A stretch of 64,000 nt of DNA from Ascochyta rabiei (Eukaryota; Ascomycota; Dothideomycetes; Pleosporales; Didymellaceae): assembly GCF_004011695.2 (NCBI RefSeq), contig NC_082405.1, positions 2,975,001-3,039,000 on the forward strand, written 5' to 3'. A program made the translations under genes and the position numbers. The notes under the pieces are model-generated. The model was not told the DNA's origin. It ran no database searches and saw only the letters and a list, made by a program, of their open reading frames with translations. Of this stretch, positions 21,972-34,000 are shown in pieces (position 1 is the first letter of the stretch; the number at the start of each line of letters is the position of its first letter).

Positions 21972-23897
21972 ATGATGCATCTGCTTGCAATCATCGTAGC
22001 TATACAGGGCGTCGCGTCCGCTTCCATAACCGAGAATCTCGGACTTCTGCAGCAACATCCCGACACTTCAAGCGCTTATCGACCTGTAAAGACGCAAGAT
22101 CGCGTACATTCGCCTCCAGATCCAGAAGAGATCGAGGTCGTCGAGCTGCCCTTACCGCCCGTTGCGCCAAATCGTGAATGCGGATCATGTTCGGTCGACA
22201 TCAATCCACGCAGGACGGGCTGCATCGCACGCGACCTAACGAACCAGAAATTCCAATCCGGAGACTTCACGCCAGATGGAAAGCACGTGGTTGTGAACGC
22301 CGAGTTTGTCGGTGCTCCAGCGGCACCTGAGGCAGCGAGCATCTACGACGGCGAGCAGGTGATGCTCATCAAAGCGGACGGAAGCAGCTTCAGCAACGGC
22401 GACCCGTGGAAGTGCCTCAGCTGCGGTGTACCGGCGGGAAATGCCCAAAGCCTGGATTCCAAAAAAGACTATCCACATGTCTTTCGCAGCGGCACTAAAG
22501 CGATCTGGGGCCACAACATCCTCGACTGTGACGGCGAGCAACTGAGCAGTGAATCCTGCACGCCCGATCGCATTCACATCTACCCCATCCACTGGCCTGG
22601 CACCAACAGCACGCCTCGAGAACTACGCGTTCACCCCGACGACAGCCACATCGGCTGGAGCTCGTTTACCGCAGGCGGTCAGTTTGCCTATTTCGGACGG
22701 CTAGCCTTCAATGCCGCACCGACTGATAATGGACCCTCTGCTCCTCGGTACGACCTAGTTGACGTGAATCTACTCGTAGATCCTACACGCGCCACGCCTC
22801 TCAGCGCGAACGGCACGCAGCTTACGATTGACGACGACGCAATCACAGTTGGCGAACTGCGTGGATTTAGCGGCTCGGGAAACGAGATCACGTACATTGG
22901 CTATCCGACGGAATCTACGAACATTGATCTCTATGCCGTGCATGTCGAAACGGGAGTGGTGCGGCGCCTGACGAGCCATCCGGAATACGCGGACCCAATG
23001 GCGTTTTCGGCGGATGACGAGTGGTTCGTTACGATGGACACGAGAGGGAGCGAGAGACAGATGTGGATGGCCGGCTTGAGGGGTGTGCCGCCGCTGGTGG
23101 ATCTCGTGGCCGTTATGGCGGCGGCGAGCACGAGGAACAACGGCGTGAGGCGGTTCTTCCAGCCGATATTGATTGATCGATACGGCGACCGTGGAGAGTA
23201 CTTTGGGCAGCAGGTCAACGCTGCAGGGGACAAGAACAATGGCGCGGTGAACGATCCCAACTGGAACGGTCGCGCTGATCCAGCATTCTCGCCCGATGGC
23301 ACCACGATCGTGTATTGGCAGGCCCTTGTCAGCGCGCCGGCCTGTGGGGGCGAGAATGCGTTGGAGTGTCCAGAGTCAACGGCACAGGGCGGGAGGGAGT
23401 ATCGCGTCATGCTTGCAAGACTGACAAGTCGTAAGCCCGCACCGCCAAAGAAAGTGTACGAGGTCCCAGACTACCTGCCGTGGGCTGCGCCGTTCAAGCC
23501 TGGCTTTCCACCGCCGTCGCCACTTGGCGTACACCCTGGGAATTACACTCTCACCGGCAAGATCTCGGGCCACGCCAACGTCCGTCTCTTTGACGGTGCA
23601 TCCACCACCCGCGTCGCCGTCAACTACACCAACTACGCCGACAATGGGGAGCATGTCTTGAACGGGTATGAAGACGTCGAGGTAACCACGACGCCTCCCA
23701 ACCTCTGGGAGAACAAGCTAGATTGGTACTCTGACATCGTGCAGACGAAGGCTGGAGAGGTGACGGGGACCAAAGTAACGAGTCCAGGCGGGTTCCATCT
23801 CAGCATCGATGCGATGACGAATATCTTCGAAGCCAATGGGACGCTGACAACGACTGTTGACGGGAAAGGGTATGAGCAGCCGGCGAATGGGACTTAG
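21972..23897 (+). CDS. Secreted beta-propeller-like protein, saponin hydrolase-like
   Basis: Single exon, 641 aa, with a hydrophobic signal peptide ending near residue 17 (VASA). Repeats of the TolB/WD40-like type are visible: FTPDGKHVVVNAE, FSADDEWFVTMDTRG and FSPDGTTIVYWQA, suggesting a propeller fold. Paired cysteines occur in ECGSCSVD and KCLSCG. From memory, the overall length and landmarks such as GRADPAFSPDG and YRVMLARL match fungal proteins annotated as saponin hydrolase, which cleave the sugar from soyasaponin-type glycosides. I cannot confirm this without a search, and other propeller hydrolases are possible. The gene follows the tannase-family gene on the same strand, consistent with extracellular attack on plant glycosides and esters. 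Confidence 0.7.
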   Translation: MMHLLAIIVAIQGVASASITENLGLLQQHPDTSSAYRPVKTQDRVHSPPDPEEIEVVELPLPPVAPNRECGSCSVDINPRRTGCIARDLTNQKFQSGDFTPDGKHVVVNAEFVGAPAAPEAASIYDGEQVMLIKADGSSFSNGDPWKCLSCGVPAGNAQSLDSKKDYPHVFRSGTKAIWGHNILDCDGEQLSSESCTPDRIHIYPIHWPGTNSTPRELRVHPDDSHIGWSSFTAGGQFAYFGRLAFNAAPTDNGPSAPRYDLVDVNLLVDPTRATPLSANGTQLTIDDDAITVGELRGFSGSGNEITYIGYPTESTNIDLYAVHVETGVVRRLTSHPEYADPMAFSADDEWFVTMDTRGSERQMWMAGLRGVPPLVDLVAVMAAASTRNNGVRRFFQPILIDRYGDRGEYFGQQVNAAGDKNNGAVNDPNWNGRADPAFSPDGTTIVYWQALVSAPACGGENALECPESTAQGGREYRVMLARLTSRKPAPPKKVYEVPDYLPWAAPFKPGFPPPSPLGVHPGNYTLTGKISGHANVRLFDGASTTRVAVNYTNYADNGEHVLNGYEDVEVTTTPPNLWENKLDWYSDIVQTKAGEVTGTKVTSPGGFHLSIDAMTNIFEANGTLTTTVDGKGYEQPANGT

Positions 23898-24497
23898 CAG
23901 GAATGCTTGAAAATATTCTTGTATTGTAATAAGAGAGCTTGAACCAACGTGCATCAACAATATAAAGCCATGCAACGACAGACATACTACGCGTGTACCC
24001 TCGTGGTGACAGCACCTGATGTGCATGATCGGTCGTCTCTACACGAGGAAGTCTAGCGTGGTGGACGCATGGGCGCAAAAAATCTGTGGGGTTGAAAAAG
24101 GAACCGTCTTTTGGGGTTGAGGTGTGGACGTGGTGTTGACGCACGCCAACGTACCAAGTTCCAACGGTAGTGTGCACGGACCGCCCCCACCATGTAGCGG
24201 CACTGGGAACAGTGGGAGCAGCAGACGAAATTCGACGGCTGTGTGCGTTTGCCTCACGCTTCCACTTCTCGTCACTTGCCTGCCAGATCCAGGCCTTGGC
24301 TGGCTTAGTGTTTGACTCACGGGATCCTCCAGAGCGGCTAGCCAGTCTCCAGGCTCCACTTCGAGCCGTGCATTGGCAACTTTGTGACTTTGATCCTGCC
24401 CTTGCCCACCCCGCCACCACAGGAGCCCTTCCCGCCGGCGCTGCACATACGCTCGAGCGACTGCACCTTTCGCACCCCAACAGCCCCAAGCGACAGA
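23898..24497. other. Intergenic, promoter and 5' UTR of eIF5B
   Basis: About 600 bp. The right half is probably promoter and leader of the eIF5B gene. The frame of eIF5B is open back to 24384, but the Met at 24498 fits the family. Confidence 0.6.
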
Positions 24498-27400
24498 ATG
24501 GCGCCCAAGAAGGGAAAGAAGAAGCAGCAGGACGACGACTGGGAGGCCGAGCTCGGCGAAACCGTCACCACCGAAAACGATGCCCTTGCACAGGAGGCCC
24601 AGGCCGCCGAGGGAGCTGGCGCCGAGGACGAGGCGGGCGGCGGTCTGATGGCCGCGCTGCAGAGGCGAGGCAAGAAGAAGAACAAGAAGGGCGCCAACAC
24701 AGAGGTCGAGGGTGAAGACCGCCCGGCCGCCGATGCCGGCGACGCCTTCGCAGACAAGGCGCCCCAGGAGGCCAGCTTCGAGGACGACGACGACGTCTTC
24801 GCTGGCAACTACGGCAAGAAGAACAAGAAGGGCGGTGCCGCTGCTCCGAAGGAAGAGGCGCCTGCGGAAGAGGCGCCTGCGGAAGAGGCGCCCACCGAGG
24901 CGCCGCGCATGAAGACCAAGGCGGAGAAGGAGAAGGAGAAGAAGGAGAAGGAGAAGCAGCGAAAGAAGGAGATGGTATGTTTGCATGGAAGTCACAGCGT
25001 TTTTTTTTTCAAAAGCTAACGCGAACACTCCAGGCTGCAAAGAAGAAGGCCACCGGTCCTGTGAAGCCCGAGCCCAAGGCCGTCGAGGCCAAACCCGTCG
25101 AAGTCGCTGCACCCACCCCCGAGCCTGCTGCTGCCGCCGGTGGCAAGAAGAAGAAGGTGCCCGCGGCTCTTGCAGCGCTCCAGAAGCAACAGGAGGCGCT
25201 GCGAAAGCAGCAGGAGGAGCAGGCTCGCCTCGAGGCCGAAGACAAGGCCCGCGCCGAGGAAGAGGAGAGGCTCGCGGAAGAGGAAGCGAAGCGCAAGGAG
25301 GAGGCCAAGGCGGCCAAGAAGCAGCGCGAGAAGGAAAAGGTCGAGCAGCTCAAGAAAGAGGGCAAGTACATGACCAAGGCGCAAAAAGAGGCCAAGGCGA
25401 AGGCCGATCTGCGTCTCAAGCAGATGCTCGAGAGTGGCGCCAAGGTGGCCGCGCTCGAGGGCGAGGCAGAAGCGGCCAAGAAGCCAAAGTACGACGACCG
25501 CAAGAAGAGGAAGCAGCAGCAGGAGCAGAAGGAGCGGGAAGCCCGCGAAGCCGAAGAGGCTGCGAAGAAGCTCGCAGAGCTCAAGCTGGCTGAAGAGCAA
25601 GCTGCAGCAGCCGCTGCAGAGGCCGAGAAGGCTCGCGCCGACGCCGATGCTAAGAAGGGAGAGGACTCGGCGGACGACTGGGAGGCCCAGGCTGACGAAC
25701 TGGACGACGTCAAGGACAGCTGGGACGTCGATACCGACGAGGAGGAGGAGCGCAAGGCGAACAAGGCAGATCAGGCCAAGGCTGCGGCAGCAAAGGTCGC
25801 AGACGCAGCGCCTGAGCCCGCTGACAAGACCGTTGCGAAGCCTGCTGCGACAGCCGCCGACTCGGACTCTGAGTCTGAGGAAGACTCCGACGACGACAGC
25901 GAGGACGACTCCTCCGAGGACGAGCAGGGGACTGCCACACAACGGGCTGAAGCCGCCCGTAAGCAGGCGGCCGCCGAGCGACGAAAGGAGGCACACGAGG
26001 CTGCCCTGGCCCAGCGTTCCAAGGACAACCTGCGATCGCCCATTTGCTGCATTCTCGGTCACGTCGACACCGGTAAAACAAAGCTGCTCGACAAGATCCG
26101 TCAGACCAACGTCCAGGAAGGCGAGGCCGGAGGTATCACCCAGCAGATTGGTGCCACCTACTTCCCCGTCGAGGCTCTGGAGAAGAAGGTGGCCGTGGTC
26201 AACAAGGACCGCAGCTTCAAGTTCAACGTGCCCGGTCTCCTGGTTATCGACACACCTGGTCACGAGTCTTTCACCAACTTGCGATCTCGCGGCTCGTCGC
26301 TCTGCAATATTGCCATTCTGGTTATCGACATCATGCACGGTCTTGAGCCCCAGACCATCGAGTCGATGAAGCTGCTCCGTGACAGGAGAACCCCCTTCAT
26401 CGTCGCGCTCAACAAGATCGATCGTCTGTTCGGCTGGAAGAAGATCGACAACAACGGCTTCGAGGACAGCTTCAACCTCCAGAAGGCGTCGGTCCAGTCC
26501 GAGTTTGAGGAGCGATGGACGTTTGTGCGCACCCAGCTGGCTGAACAGGGATTCAACTCTGAAATCCACTACAAGAACAAGAGCATTTCCAAGTACGTCT
26601 CGGTGTGCCCCACCTCCGCGCACACTGGAGAGGGCATCCCCGACATGATCAAGCTCATCGTCAACCTCACCCAGAACCGACTCACCAACAACCTCATGTA
26701 CCTGTCTGAAGTCGAGTGTACTGTGCTGGAAGTCAAGGTCATCGAGGGTCTTGGTACTACCATCGACGTGATCCTGTCCAACGGTGTTCTCCACGAAGGC
26801 GACCGGATCGTGCTTTGTGGTAACCCCGAGCCGATTGTCACCAACGTGCGAGCGCTCCTCACGCCCGCGGAGATGAAGGAGCTGCGAGTCAAGTCGCAGT
26901 ATGTGCACAACAAGGAAGTCAAGGCAGCCATGGGTATCAAGATTGCCGCCGACGGCCTCGACACCGCCATTGCTGGTTCGCGCCTGCTGGTCGTCGGCCC
27001 CAACGACGACGAAGAAGACCTCATGGACGAAGTCATGGGCGACCTCGAACATCTCCTCAGCAGAGTCTCCAAGACCGGCCGCGGAGTGTCTGTGCAAGCT
27101 TCAACTCTCGGTTCCCTCGAAGCGCTGCTCGAGTTCCTGCGCGTTTCCAAGATTCCCGTGGCCACCATCTCCATCGGCCCCGTGTTCAAAAAGGACGTGT
27201 TGCGCGCTGGTGTGATGTTGGAAAAGTCGCGCGAATACGCGGTGATGCTGTGTTTCGACGTAAAGGTCGACAAGGACGCGAAAGCGTACGCGGAAGAGAT
27301 TGGCGTCAAGATCTTCGAGGCGGACATCATCTACCATCTCTTCGACAAGTTCACAGCACACATGAAGCAGCTCGAGGAGCAGCGCAAGGAAGAGTCCAAG

Positions 27401-27882
27401 ATGCTGGCCGTCTTCCCCTGCGTGCTGCGCCCGGTCGCCGTCTTCAACAAGAAGGACCCCATCGTGATTGGTGTCGACGTCATCGACGGCAACCTGAGGA
27501 TGACCACACCCGTCTGCGCCATCAAGAAGAACCCAGCCACGGGCGTCAAGGAAATCATCCAGCTCGGCAGAGTGTACGTGTCTTTTTATTTTTATTTTTA
27601 TTTTTATTTTCAACAGGTCTCAACTAACATGATGCCAGTACCTCGATCGAGCGCGACCACAAGCAAATCGCCGTGTGCAAAAAGGGCCAGCCGTCGGTGG
27701 CGGTCAAAATCGAAGGCCCCAATCAGCCCATGTACGGCCGGCACCTGGAGGAGGACGACACGCTGTACTCGGCCATCAGCCGCAAGAGCATCGACACGCT
27801 GAAGGAGTTCTTCCGCAGCGACGTGACGCAGGACGAGTGGAAGCTGCTGATTGAGCTGAAGAAGATGTTTGACATCATGTAG
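24498..27882 (+). CDS. FUN12: Translation initiation factor eIF5B (IF2 family GTPase)
   Basis: Exons 24498-24974, 25034-27573 and 27639-27882, giving 1086 aa (yeast Fun12p is about 1000). Residues 1 to about 490 form the long charged Lys/Glu/Ala-rich N-terminal region of eukaryotic eIF5B, beginning MAPKKGKKK. The G domain follows from about residue 500: [11 protein letters not shown] (G1), GGITQQIGA (switch I), DTPGHE (G3), NKID (G4) and SAHTG (G5). Domains II-IV continue to the end, with the last exon encoding the C-terminal part. The protein promotes 60S joining after start-codon selection in the cytoplasm. Intron 2 is a TTTTTA-repeat-rich 65 nt intron. The gene is very GC-rich with strong bias, creating long false frames on the opposite strand. 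Confidence 0.95.
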
Positions 27883-28720
27883 ACGCCATGTTGCACGATA
27901 ATGAAGATGAAGATATGATGAAGATGAACATGACCCAAACCTGGCCAGGGAAACCGACGTGTATGATGACAAAAACAACAACAACAACAACAACAACGAA
28001 GCAAGTAAATGCCCAAAACCCAACCTTTACATCCATCCCATCCCCACCCGGACGAGAAAAAAAAAAAAAGGAAATATAGTACATTAGCATCCATCATCAC
28101 ATCTCTCTCATCCTATCCATCCATCCATCCATCCATCCAACCCGTGCGCTTGCTTCTCCCCCCCGTGCAGATGTAGAGAGAAGAGTAGACAACCTGTTGT
28201 GAGATGGTGAGAGTGTTTGATCTGGCGCTTTGGGGTAGATTGTATTTTTGGCACGTGTATTTCCATCTAGGTAACTTGGTGAGAGTTGGATGTACAAGAT
28301 TGCAGGATCTAGGTAGAGTAGGGTGGAGGGTGGTAGAAAGTATTCGTTGGTTAGGTTAGGTTAGGTTAGGTTAGGTTAGGTTAGGTTAGGTTAGGTTAGG
28401 TAGGTTAGTTTTGTCTGGGTTAGGTTGTATGTGTAGGTTAGCGTGGTGTAGGAGGTGGTTGAGTCGGGTGGGGGATTTTGATCTTCATGGGAGGTGCTGT
28501 GGGTGGTGAAGAAAGCATTTGCCTCGACTTCCACTCGGGCTACCTAGGTAGGCAACCACGACTGCCTATGCAACCATGACGACCATGACGACGGGGAGTC
28601 GAGTGTAAAACGAAGAAATTGGCAGTTGGTTGTACAAGAGAATTTCCTCCTCTGCTCTCCTCTCCTCCTCTCCTTGGATAAAGTTACAGGCACCGTCTAC
28701 GTCTAGATCTGGTATTACGA
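27883..28720. other. Convergent 3' spacer with microsatellites
   Basis: 838 bp between the stop codons of eIF5B (+) and the pyruvate dehydrogenase E2 gene (-). No gene. It contains (AAC)8 at 27974-27997, (ATCC)6 at 28115-28138 and the TTAGG array listed separately, all likely within or near 3' untranslated regions. Confidence 0.8.
28351..28400. repeat. (TTAGG)10 array
   Basis: Ten uninterrupted TTAGG pentamers, flanked by further degenerate GGTTA-type units to about 28440. The unit differs from the usual fungal telomere repeat TTAGGG by one G. It lies between two core genes, so it is an interstitial microsatellite rather than a chromosome end. Confidence 0.95.
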
Positions 28721-30366
28721 CTACAACAGAAGCTCGAGAGGGTTCTCAATGGCCTTTTTGAGCTCCTTCATGAACTCGCCACCGACGGCGCCGTCGACGA
28801 CCTTGTGGTCAAAGGAGCCGGTGATGACGATCTGGTCGTCCCAGGCGACTGTCGGTGTGCCGTTGTCGTCGACGTCGCCGGGGACGGCGACCTTGTTTGT
28901 TGTGCCAATGGCGACGATGCAGGCCTGCGGGGGGTTGATGACGGCGGTGAAGCGCTCGACGGCGGGGTTCATGCCCATGTTGGAGATGGTGATGGAGCCG
29001 CCCTGGTACTCTTCAGGCTTGAGCTTGCCGTCGCGGGCGCGCTTGCCGAGATCCTTGATCTGGCTGCTGATGGACTGCAGGCCGAGGCCGTTGACGTTCT
29101 TGACAATGGGCGTCATGAGGCCGACGGGGGTGGAGACGGCGACGGAGACGTCGACGACGTTGTGCTGGCGGATGATGACCTTGCCGTCCATCTCGCGCCA
29201 CGACGAGTTGGCCGCGGGGACCTTGCGGGCGGCGACGGCGAGGGCCTTGACGAGCAGGTCGTTGACGGACAGCTTGTAGGCGCCGTCGGCCGAGGCGTTG
29301 AGGGCCTCGCGCAGCTTGAGCAGCTTGGAGACGGACATGGTCGAGGCGACAAAGTAGTGAGGGTTCTGCTGCATCGACTCGGTCAGGCGGGTAGCGATGA
29401 CCTTGCGCATGCTCGTGGCCTCGATGTCCTCGTACGAAGCGGCCGCGGGGGCGGCGGCGGTGGCAGGGGCACCGCCAGCGGGCTTGTACCTGTCGACGTC
29501 CTCCTTGGTGATGGCACCACCGCGGCCGGAGCCCTTGATGGAGCCCAGGGGCACGCCCTTTTCGAGCGCGAGCTTCTTGACGGCGGGCGAGTAGGCGGGC
29601 TGGCGCTGGAGCGACGTCTCGAGGCGGTTGCCGGTCGAGTCGGATTCCTGGGAGACGGGGGCGGCGTGCTGCTTGGGGGGCGCGGTCTGGGAGCCTGTGT
29701 CGGCGGGCTCGCTGGCCTCGGCGGCGTTGCCCTGCTTGGCGGGCGTGTCGGGCTTCTTGTCGCCGCCAGCGTCCTCGATGGAGAAGGTCTCAAAGGCAGA
29801 GACGTCCTCGCCCTCGTCGACCATGACGGCGATGGGCTGGGGGGTGTTTGTTAGCGGCGGGCCATGCTGGGGTGTCGACGGGGACTCACGCTGCCAACGG
29901 CGACGTCTTTGTCGCCGGCGTTGCGGAGAATCTTGGCAATGGTGCCCTCCTCCTGGAACTCAAAGTCCATCTGGGCCTTGTCCGTCTCGATCTCGACGAG
30001 GACGTCGCCGGGGGCGATGGAGTCGCCGACCTTCTTCTGCCACGCGCCAATGTTGCCGGCGGTCATGGTGGGCGACAGGGCGGGCATGCTGACGACGGTG
30101 TGGGCGGGGTAGGCTGGGGAAAGAGCGTCAGTGAGCGGACGGGCAGGAGGGCCGCGCGGGCGACTCACAGGCATAGTAGCGGGCGAGGGCCGAGAGGGCG
30201 GGTGTGCGTCTGGGCGGTGTCAGCAAGCTCAGCAAGCTCAGCAAGCTCGGCAAGCTCAGCGGCGCGGCAGGCCGGAGACGCACCTCGCCAAGGCGGCGCG
30301 CAGGGCAATGGGGCCCCTCGAGGCCAGCTGGGCGCCGGCGCGCGACAGGAGGGCGGTGGCAGACAT
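28721..30366 (-). CDS. LAT1: Dihydrolipoamide acetyltransferase, pyruvate dehydrogenase E2
   Basis: Exons 30366-30284, 30209-30169, 30113-29890 and 29836-28721; 487 aa, close to yeast Lat1p. The N terminus ([19 protein letters not shown]...) is an Arg/Ala/Ser-rich mitochondrial presequence. One lipoyl domain follows, with lipoylated Lys87 in ETDKAQM. Next come an Ala/Pro-rich linker, the peripheral-subunit-binding domain ([17 protein letters not shown]...[14 protein letters not shown]), a second linker and the catalytic domain ending with the HxxxDG motif (HKVVDG, His460). It transfers acetyl groups from the lipoyl arm to CoA in the mitochondrial matrix core of the complex. It is transcribed divergently from SEC7. 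Intron 1 contains a 9 bp tandem repeat (CAGCAAGCT-type, about 30221-30260). Confidence 0.95.
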
Positions 30367-31029
30367 GGTCCAGAGTCTGCAGCGGGCGGGCGGGGGGTGT
30401 CGAGACGGGGCGCGGTCGGCGGCTCGTCGGGGCGTGGGAGCGACGGGCGGGGGGATGGGAGACTCTGGCACGCGGCGGCGCGGTGGGAGGAGCAGGAGGA
30501 GCGGGAGCTGGTGATGGCAGAGAGTCGCGGCGGGCCCAACAAAAGTGTTTGTCGGAGCAGGTCGACGAGGAAAAAGCGCTGGGCCGCGAAGGGCAAGGCG
30601 GCAGGCCCGCGCACCGGCCGTGTGTGGCTGCACCCCCGAGCTCCGAGGGGAGGTCGGAGAGCACAGCCACGGGCGGGCGCAGGGGACACTTTGTCATCGC
30701 CCGTAGGCTCGTAGCATTGTACGCGCACCCGCAGCGACACGGCGAGAGAAGAGCGCCGCCCAGGCCGAGTGCATTGCAGGACGCCCGGCACCGAGCAGAG
30801 CACCGAGCACGAGCAGAGCACCGAGCACGAGCAGAGCACCGAGCACGAGCAGAGCACCGAGTACGAGCAGCCAGCAGCCAGCAGCCAGCAGCCAGCAGCC
30901 AGCAGCCAGCAGCCAGCAGCCAGCACTCAGCACCCAGCACTCAGCACCCAGCACCCAGCACCCAGCATGATCGAGGGCCGCGCACCCACGCCCTGACGCC
31001 GAGACTCCAGACTCGAGACGCGCACCACC
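30367..31029. promoter_or_regulatory. LAT1/SEC7 divergent promoter with tandem repeats
   Basis: 663 bp separate the two start codons, so both promoters and leaders are here. Next to SEC7 lie a roughly 18 bp repeat (CACCGAGCACGAGCAGAG type, four copies, about 30789-30868) and a 7 bp CAGCCAG array (about 30868-30925). Imperfect CAGCACYCAGCACC units follow to about 30965, so the SEC7 leader is almost wholly repetitive. No TATA box is obvious. Confidence 0.75.
30789..30965. repeat. Compound minisatellite before SEC7
   Basis: Three adjoining short-period arrays (18 bp, 7 bp and a CAGCACYCAGCACC type) make up about 175 bp. Their stop-free composition keeps a false frame open through the region. 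Length polymorphism between strains is expected. Confidence 0.9.
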
Positions 31030-34000
31030 ATGGCCGACCACGACGAGCCCCCAGCTGCCCCGGCCGCGCAGCCCGCGGAGGAAGAGCGAGTGCCGGAAGA
31101 GGCGCTGCAGGAAGAGAGGTCCCACGAGACTTTCCAAGAGACGTCCCACGAGACTTTCCAAGAGACGTCCCACGAGACTTTCCAGCCAGACACGCCCGAG
31201 CCAGACACCTCCTTGGCAGAAGACGAGGGCCACACACCCTCAGCAGAAGACGAGGCCCACGCACAGCAGGACACACCCGAGCCAGACACACCCGAGCCAG
31301 ACACACCCCAGCCAGACACACCCCAGCCAGACACACCCCAGCCAGACACACCCCAGCCAGACACACCCCAGCCAGACACACCCCTACCAGAAGACGAGGG
31401 CCACACACAGCCAGACACAGACACAGACACACGGCAGCCCGCCCCCAACGTCCTCAACGTCCCCAACGTCCCCAACGGCGCAGACACGCCGCGCTCGTCG
31501 GAGCAAATCTTCGACCACCGCATCCACGCCCACCCCCGCCCGCGAACAGACTCGCAGTCCACCGCCGCCACCGCAGCCACCGCCGCCACCGCCGCCACCC
31601 GCAGCTCGCTCGTCTTCGTCGGCACCGCCCTCGACACCATCGCCGCCTCCAAGGACGCCCGCAAGAACAAAAAGCTCGGCGATGCCTCCGCCGCCGCCCT
31701 GGCCGCCATCAAGCGCGAGGGCGACCCCGCCCGCATCAGCCCCGAGCTGCTCTTCGAGCCCCTGCGCCTGGCCTCGGAGGTCGCAAACGTCCCCGTCTCC
31801 ATCACCGCCCTCGACTGCATCGGCAAGCTCATCAGCTACTCGTACTTCTCCGTCCCCGCCGACCACCACCCACACCCACACCCACACCCCGACCCCGACA
31901 ACCCCGACCCCGCCCCGCTCATCGACCGCGCCATCGACACCATCTGCGACTGCTTCCAGGGCGAGGCCACCCACCCAGACGTCCAGCTGCAGATTGTCAA
32001 GTCGCTGCTGGCCGCCATCCTCAACCACAAAATCGTCGTCCACGGCGCCGGCCTGCTCAAGGCCGTGCGCCTGACCTACAACATCTTCCTGCTGTCCAAG
32101 TCCAGCGCAAACCAGCAGGTCGCCCAGGGCGCCCTGACCCAGATGGTCGGCACCGTCTTCGAGAGGGTCAAGGCCCGCATCGCCGTCAAGGAGGCCCGTG
32201 TCAACCTGGACCCTCCCTCGCTCAACCACAAGCACCCCTCCGACGACAGCCTGGATCAGTCCGACCAAGATGCCACTCCGCACCTGCTTCCCTCCCCTCT
32301 CACCACCGACCCAGACCCCGCCCAGGACCTGGACCTCGACGAGCCCAGCGACCGGCCCGTCCACATGCACACCGGGCCCAAGATCACCCTGCAGAGCTTC
32401 GAGAACAACATGAGCTTCAACGACGACCGCATACACGACAACGCACCCACCCTAGTCACCCGCATCAGAGGGAAGCCCAGCTCGCGCCATGCATCGGCCG
32501 CCGACACCAACTCCTCAATCAACCCCTCCACAACCACCCCCCTCCACCCCGATGAAGACGACGAAGACGAAATCTTCGTCAAGGACGCCTACCTGGTCTT
32601 CCGCGCAATGTGCCGCCTGAGCACAAAGGGCCTGTCCCTCGACCACGCTCAGGACGTCCGCTCCCAAGGCATGCGCTCGAAGCTGCTCTCCCTGCACATG
32701 GTCCACACCATCCTGCACAACAACATCGCCGTCTTCGTCTCGCCCTACGCCACCATCAAGAGCGCCAGCGGCGACGAGCCCACCACCTTTGTGCAGGCCA
32801 TCAAGCAGTACCTGTGTCTGAGCTTGAGTCGCAACGGCGCCAGCTCCGTCAAGCCCGTCTTCGAGGTCGCCTGCGAGATCTTCTGGCAGATGCTCAAGTA
32901 CCTCCGCGTCATGCTCAAGAAGGAGGTCGAGGTCTTCCTCAAGGAAATCTACCTGGCCACCCTCGACAAGCGCGCTGCCCCCGCCTTCCAGAAGCAGTAC
33001 GTCCTGACCCTCTTCAGACGCCTGGCCGCAGACCCCCGTGCCTTGGTCGAGGTCTACCTCAACTACGACTGCGACCGCACGGCCCTCGACAACATGTACC
33101 AGCGCGTGGTCGAGCATCTGTCCAAGATCTCCAGCAACCCAGTCACCATCACCCCGATGCAGCAGCAGGCCTACCGAGACCACCGCGAGAAGCAGAGCAG
33201 GCAGATGGACTGGCAGACCCGAGGCACCCTGCCCCCCTCGCTCACCACCGTCTCCATGAACTCGGCCAACGACGCGGACGGAGCCTACCCTCAAGACTAC
33301 GCCATGAAGCAAGAGTCTCTGGAGGCGCTGGTCGAGATCCTGCGATCGCTGGTCGACTGGGCCCAGCAGTCTCTGCCAGAACACACAAACCCACAGGCTC
33401 AAGACCCGAGGCTGTCCTTGGACGACCTCAGGGTCTCCATCGACACGCGAACGCTCACCGACTCACCAGCCGTCGGCGCCGACTCGGGCACAGTCACACC
33501 CCTCGCAGAGGACGACTACAGCTCGCTGGAGAAGGCGAAGCAGAGGAAGACCGCCATGACAAACGCCGTGCGCCAGTTCAACTACAAGCCCAGCAAGGGC
33601 CTCAAGGTCCTGCTCAACGACGGCTTCATCCCTTCAGACGCCCCCGACCACATTGCTCGCTTCTTCCTCGACAACGAACGGATCGACAAGGGCGCGCTGG
33701 GAGAGTTCCTCGGAGAGGCTGATCCCCACAACATCGCCATCATGCACGCCTTTGTCGATTTGATGGACTTCACCAAGACCCGATTCGTGGATGCGTTGCG
33801 CCGCTTCCTCCAAAGTTTCCGTCTGCCGGGAGAAGCGCAGAAGATTGACCGATTCATGTTGAAGTTCGCCGAGCGGTACATGACCGGCAACCCCAACGCC
33901 TTTGCAAACGCCGACACCGCCTACGTCCTGTCCTACTCGGTCATCATGCTGAACGTCGACCAGCACAGCAAGAAGATGAAGGGCCCTCGCATGACGCCCG

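Noticed and set aside
25016..27097. 693-codon minus-strand frame opposite eIF5B
   Set aside because: It is the complement of a strongly codon-biased GC-rich gene. Its Leu/Gly/Val/Asp-rich translation has no domain, and the plus strand has unmistakable GTPase motifs.
28351..28400. Chromosome end or telomere
   Set aside because: Array is short, the unit lacks one G, and intact core genes lie on both sides.
28805..29854. 349-codon plus-strand frame opposite LAT1
   Set aside because: Gly/Asp/Val-rich complement of the E2 catalytic domain; not a gene.
30789..30965. Regular short repeats as a CRISPR-like array
   Set aside because: Units are directly contiguous with no unique spacers, and the genome is eukaryotic.
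30204..32555. 783-codon plus-strand frame across the LAT1/SEC7 promoter into SEC7
   Set aside because: Its translation is low-complexity Arg/Pro/His, it overlaps the first LAT1 exons on the other strand and the true SEC7 frame, and it stays open because the repeats lack stops.
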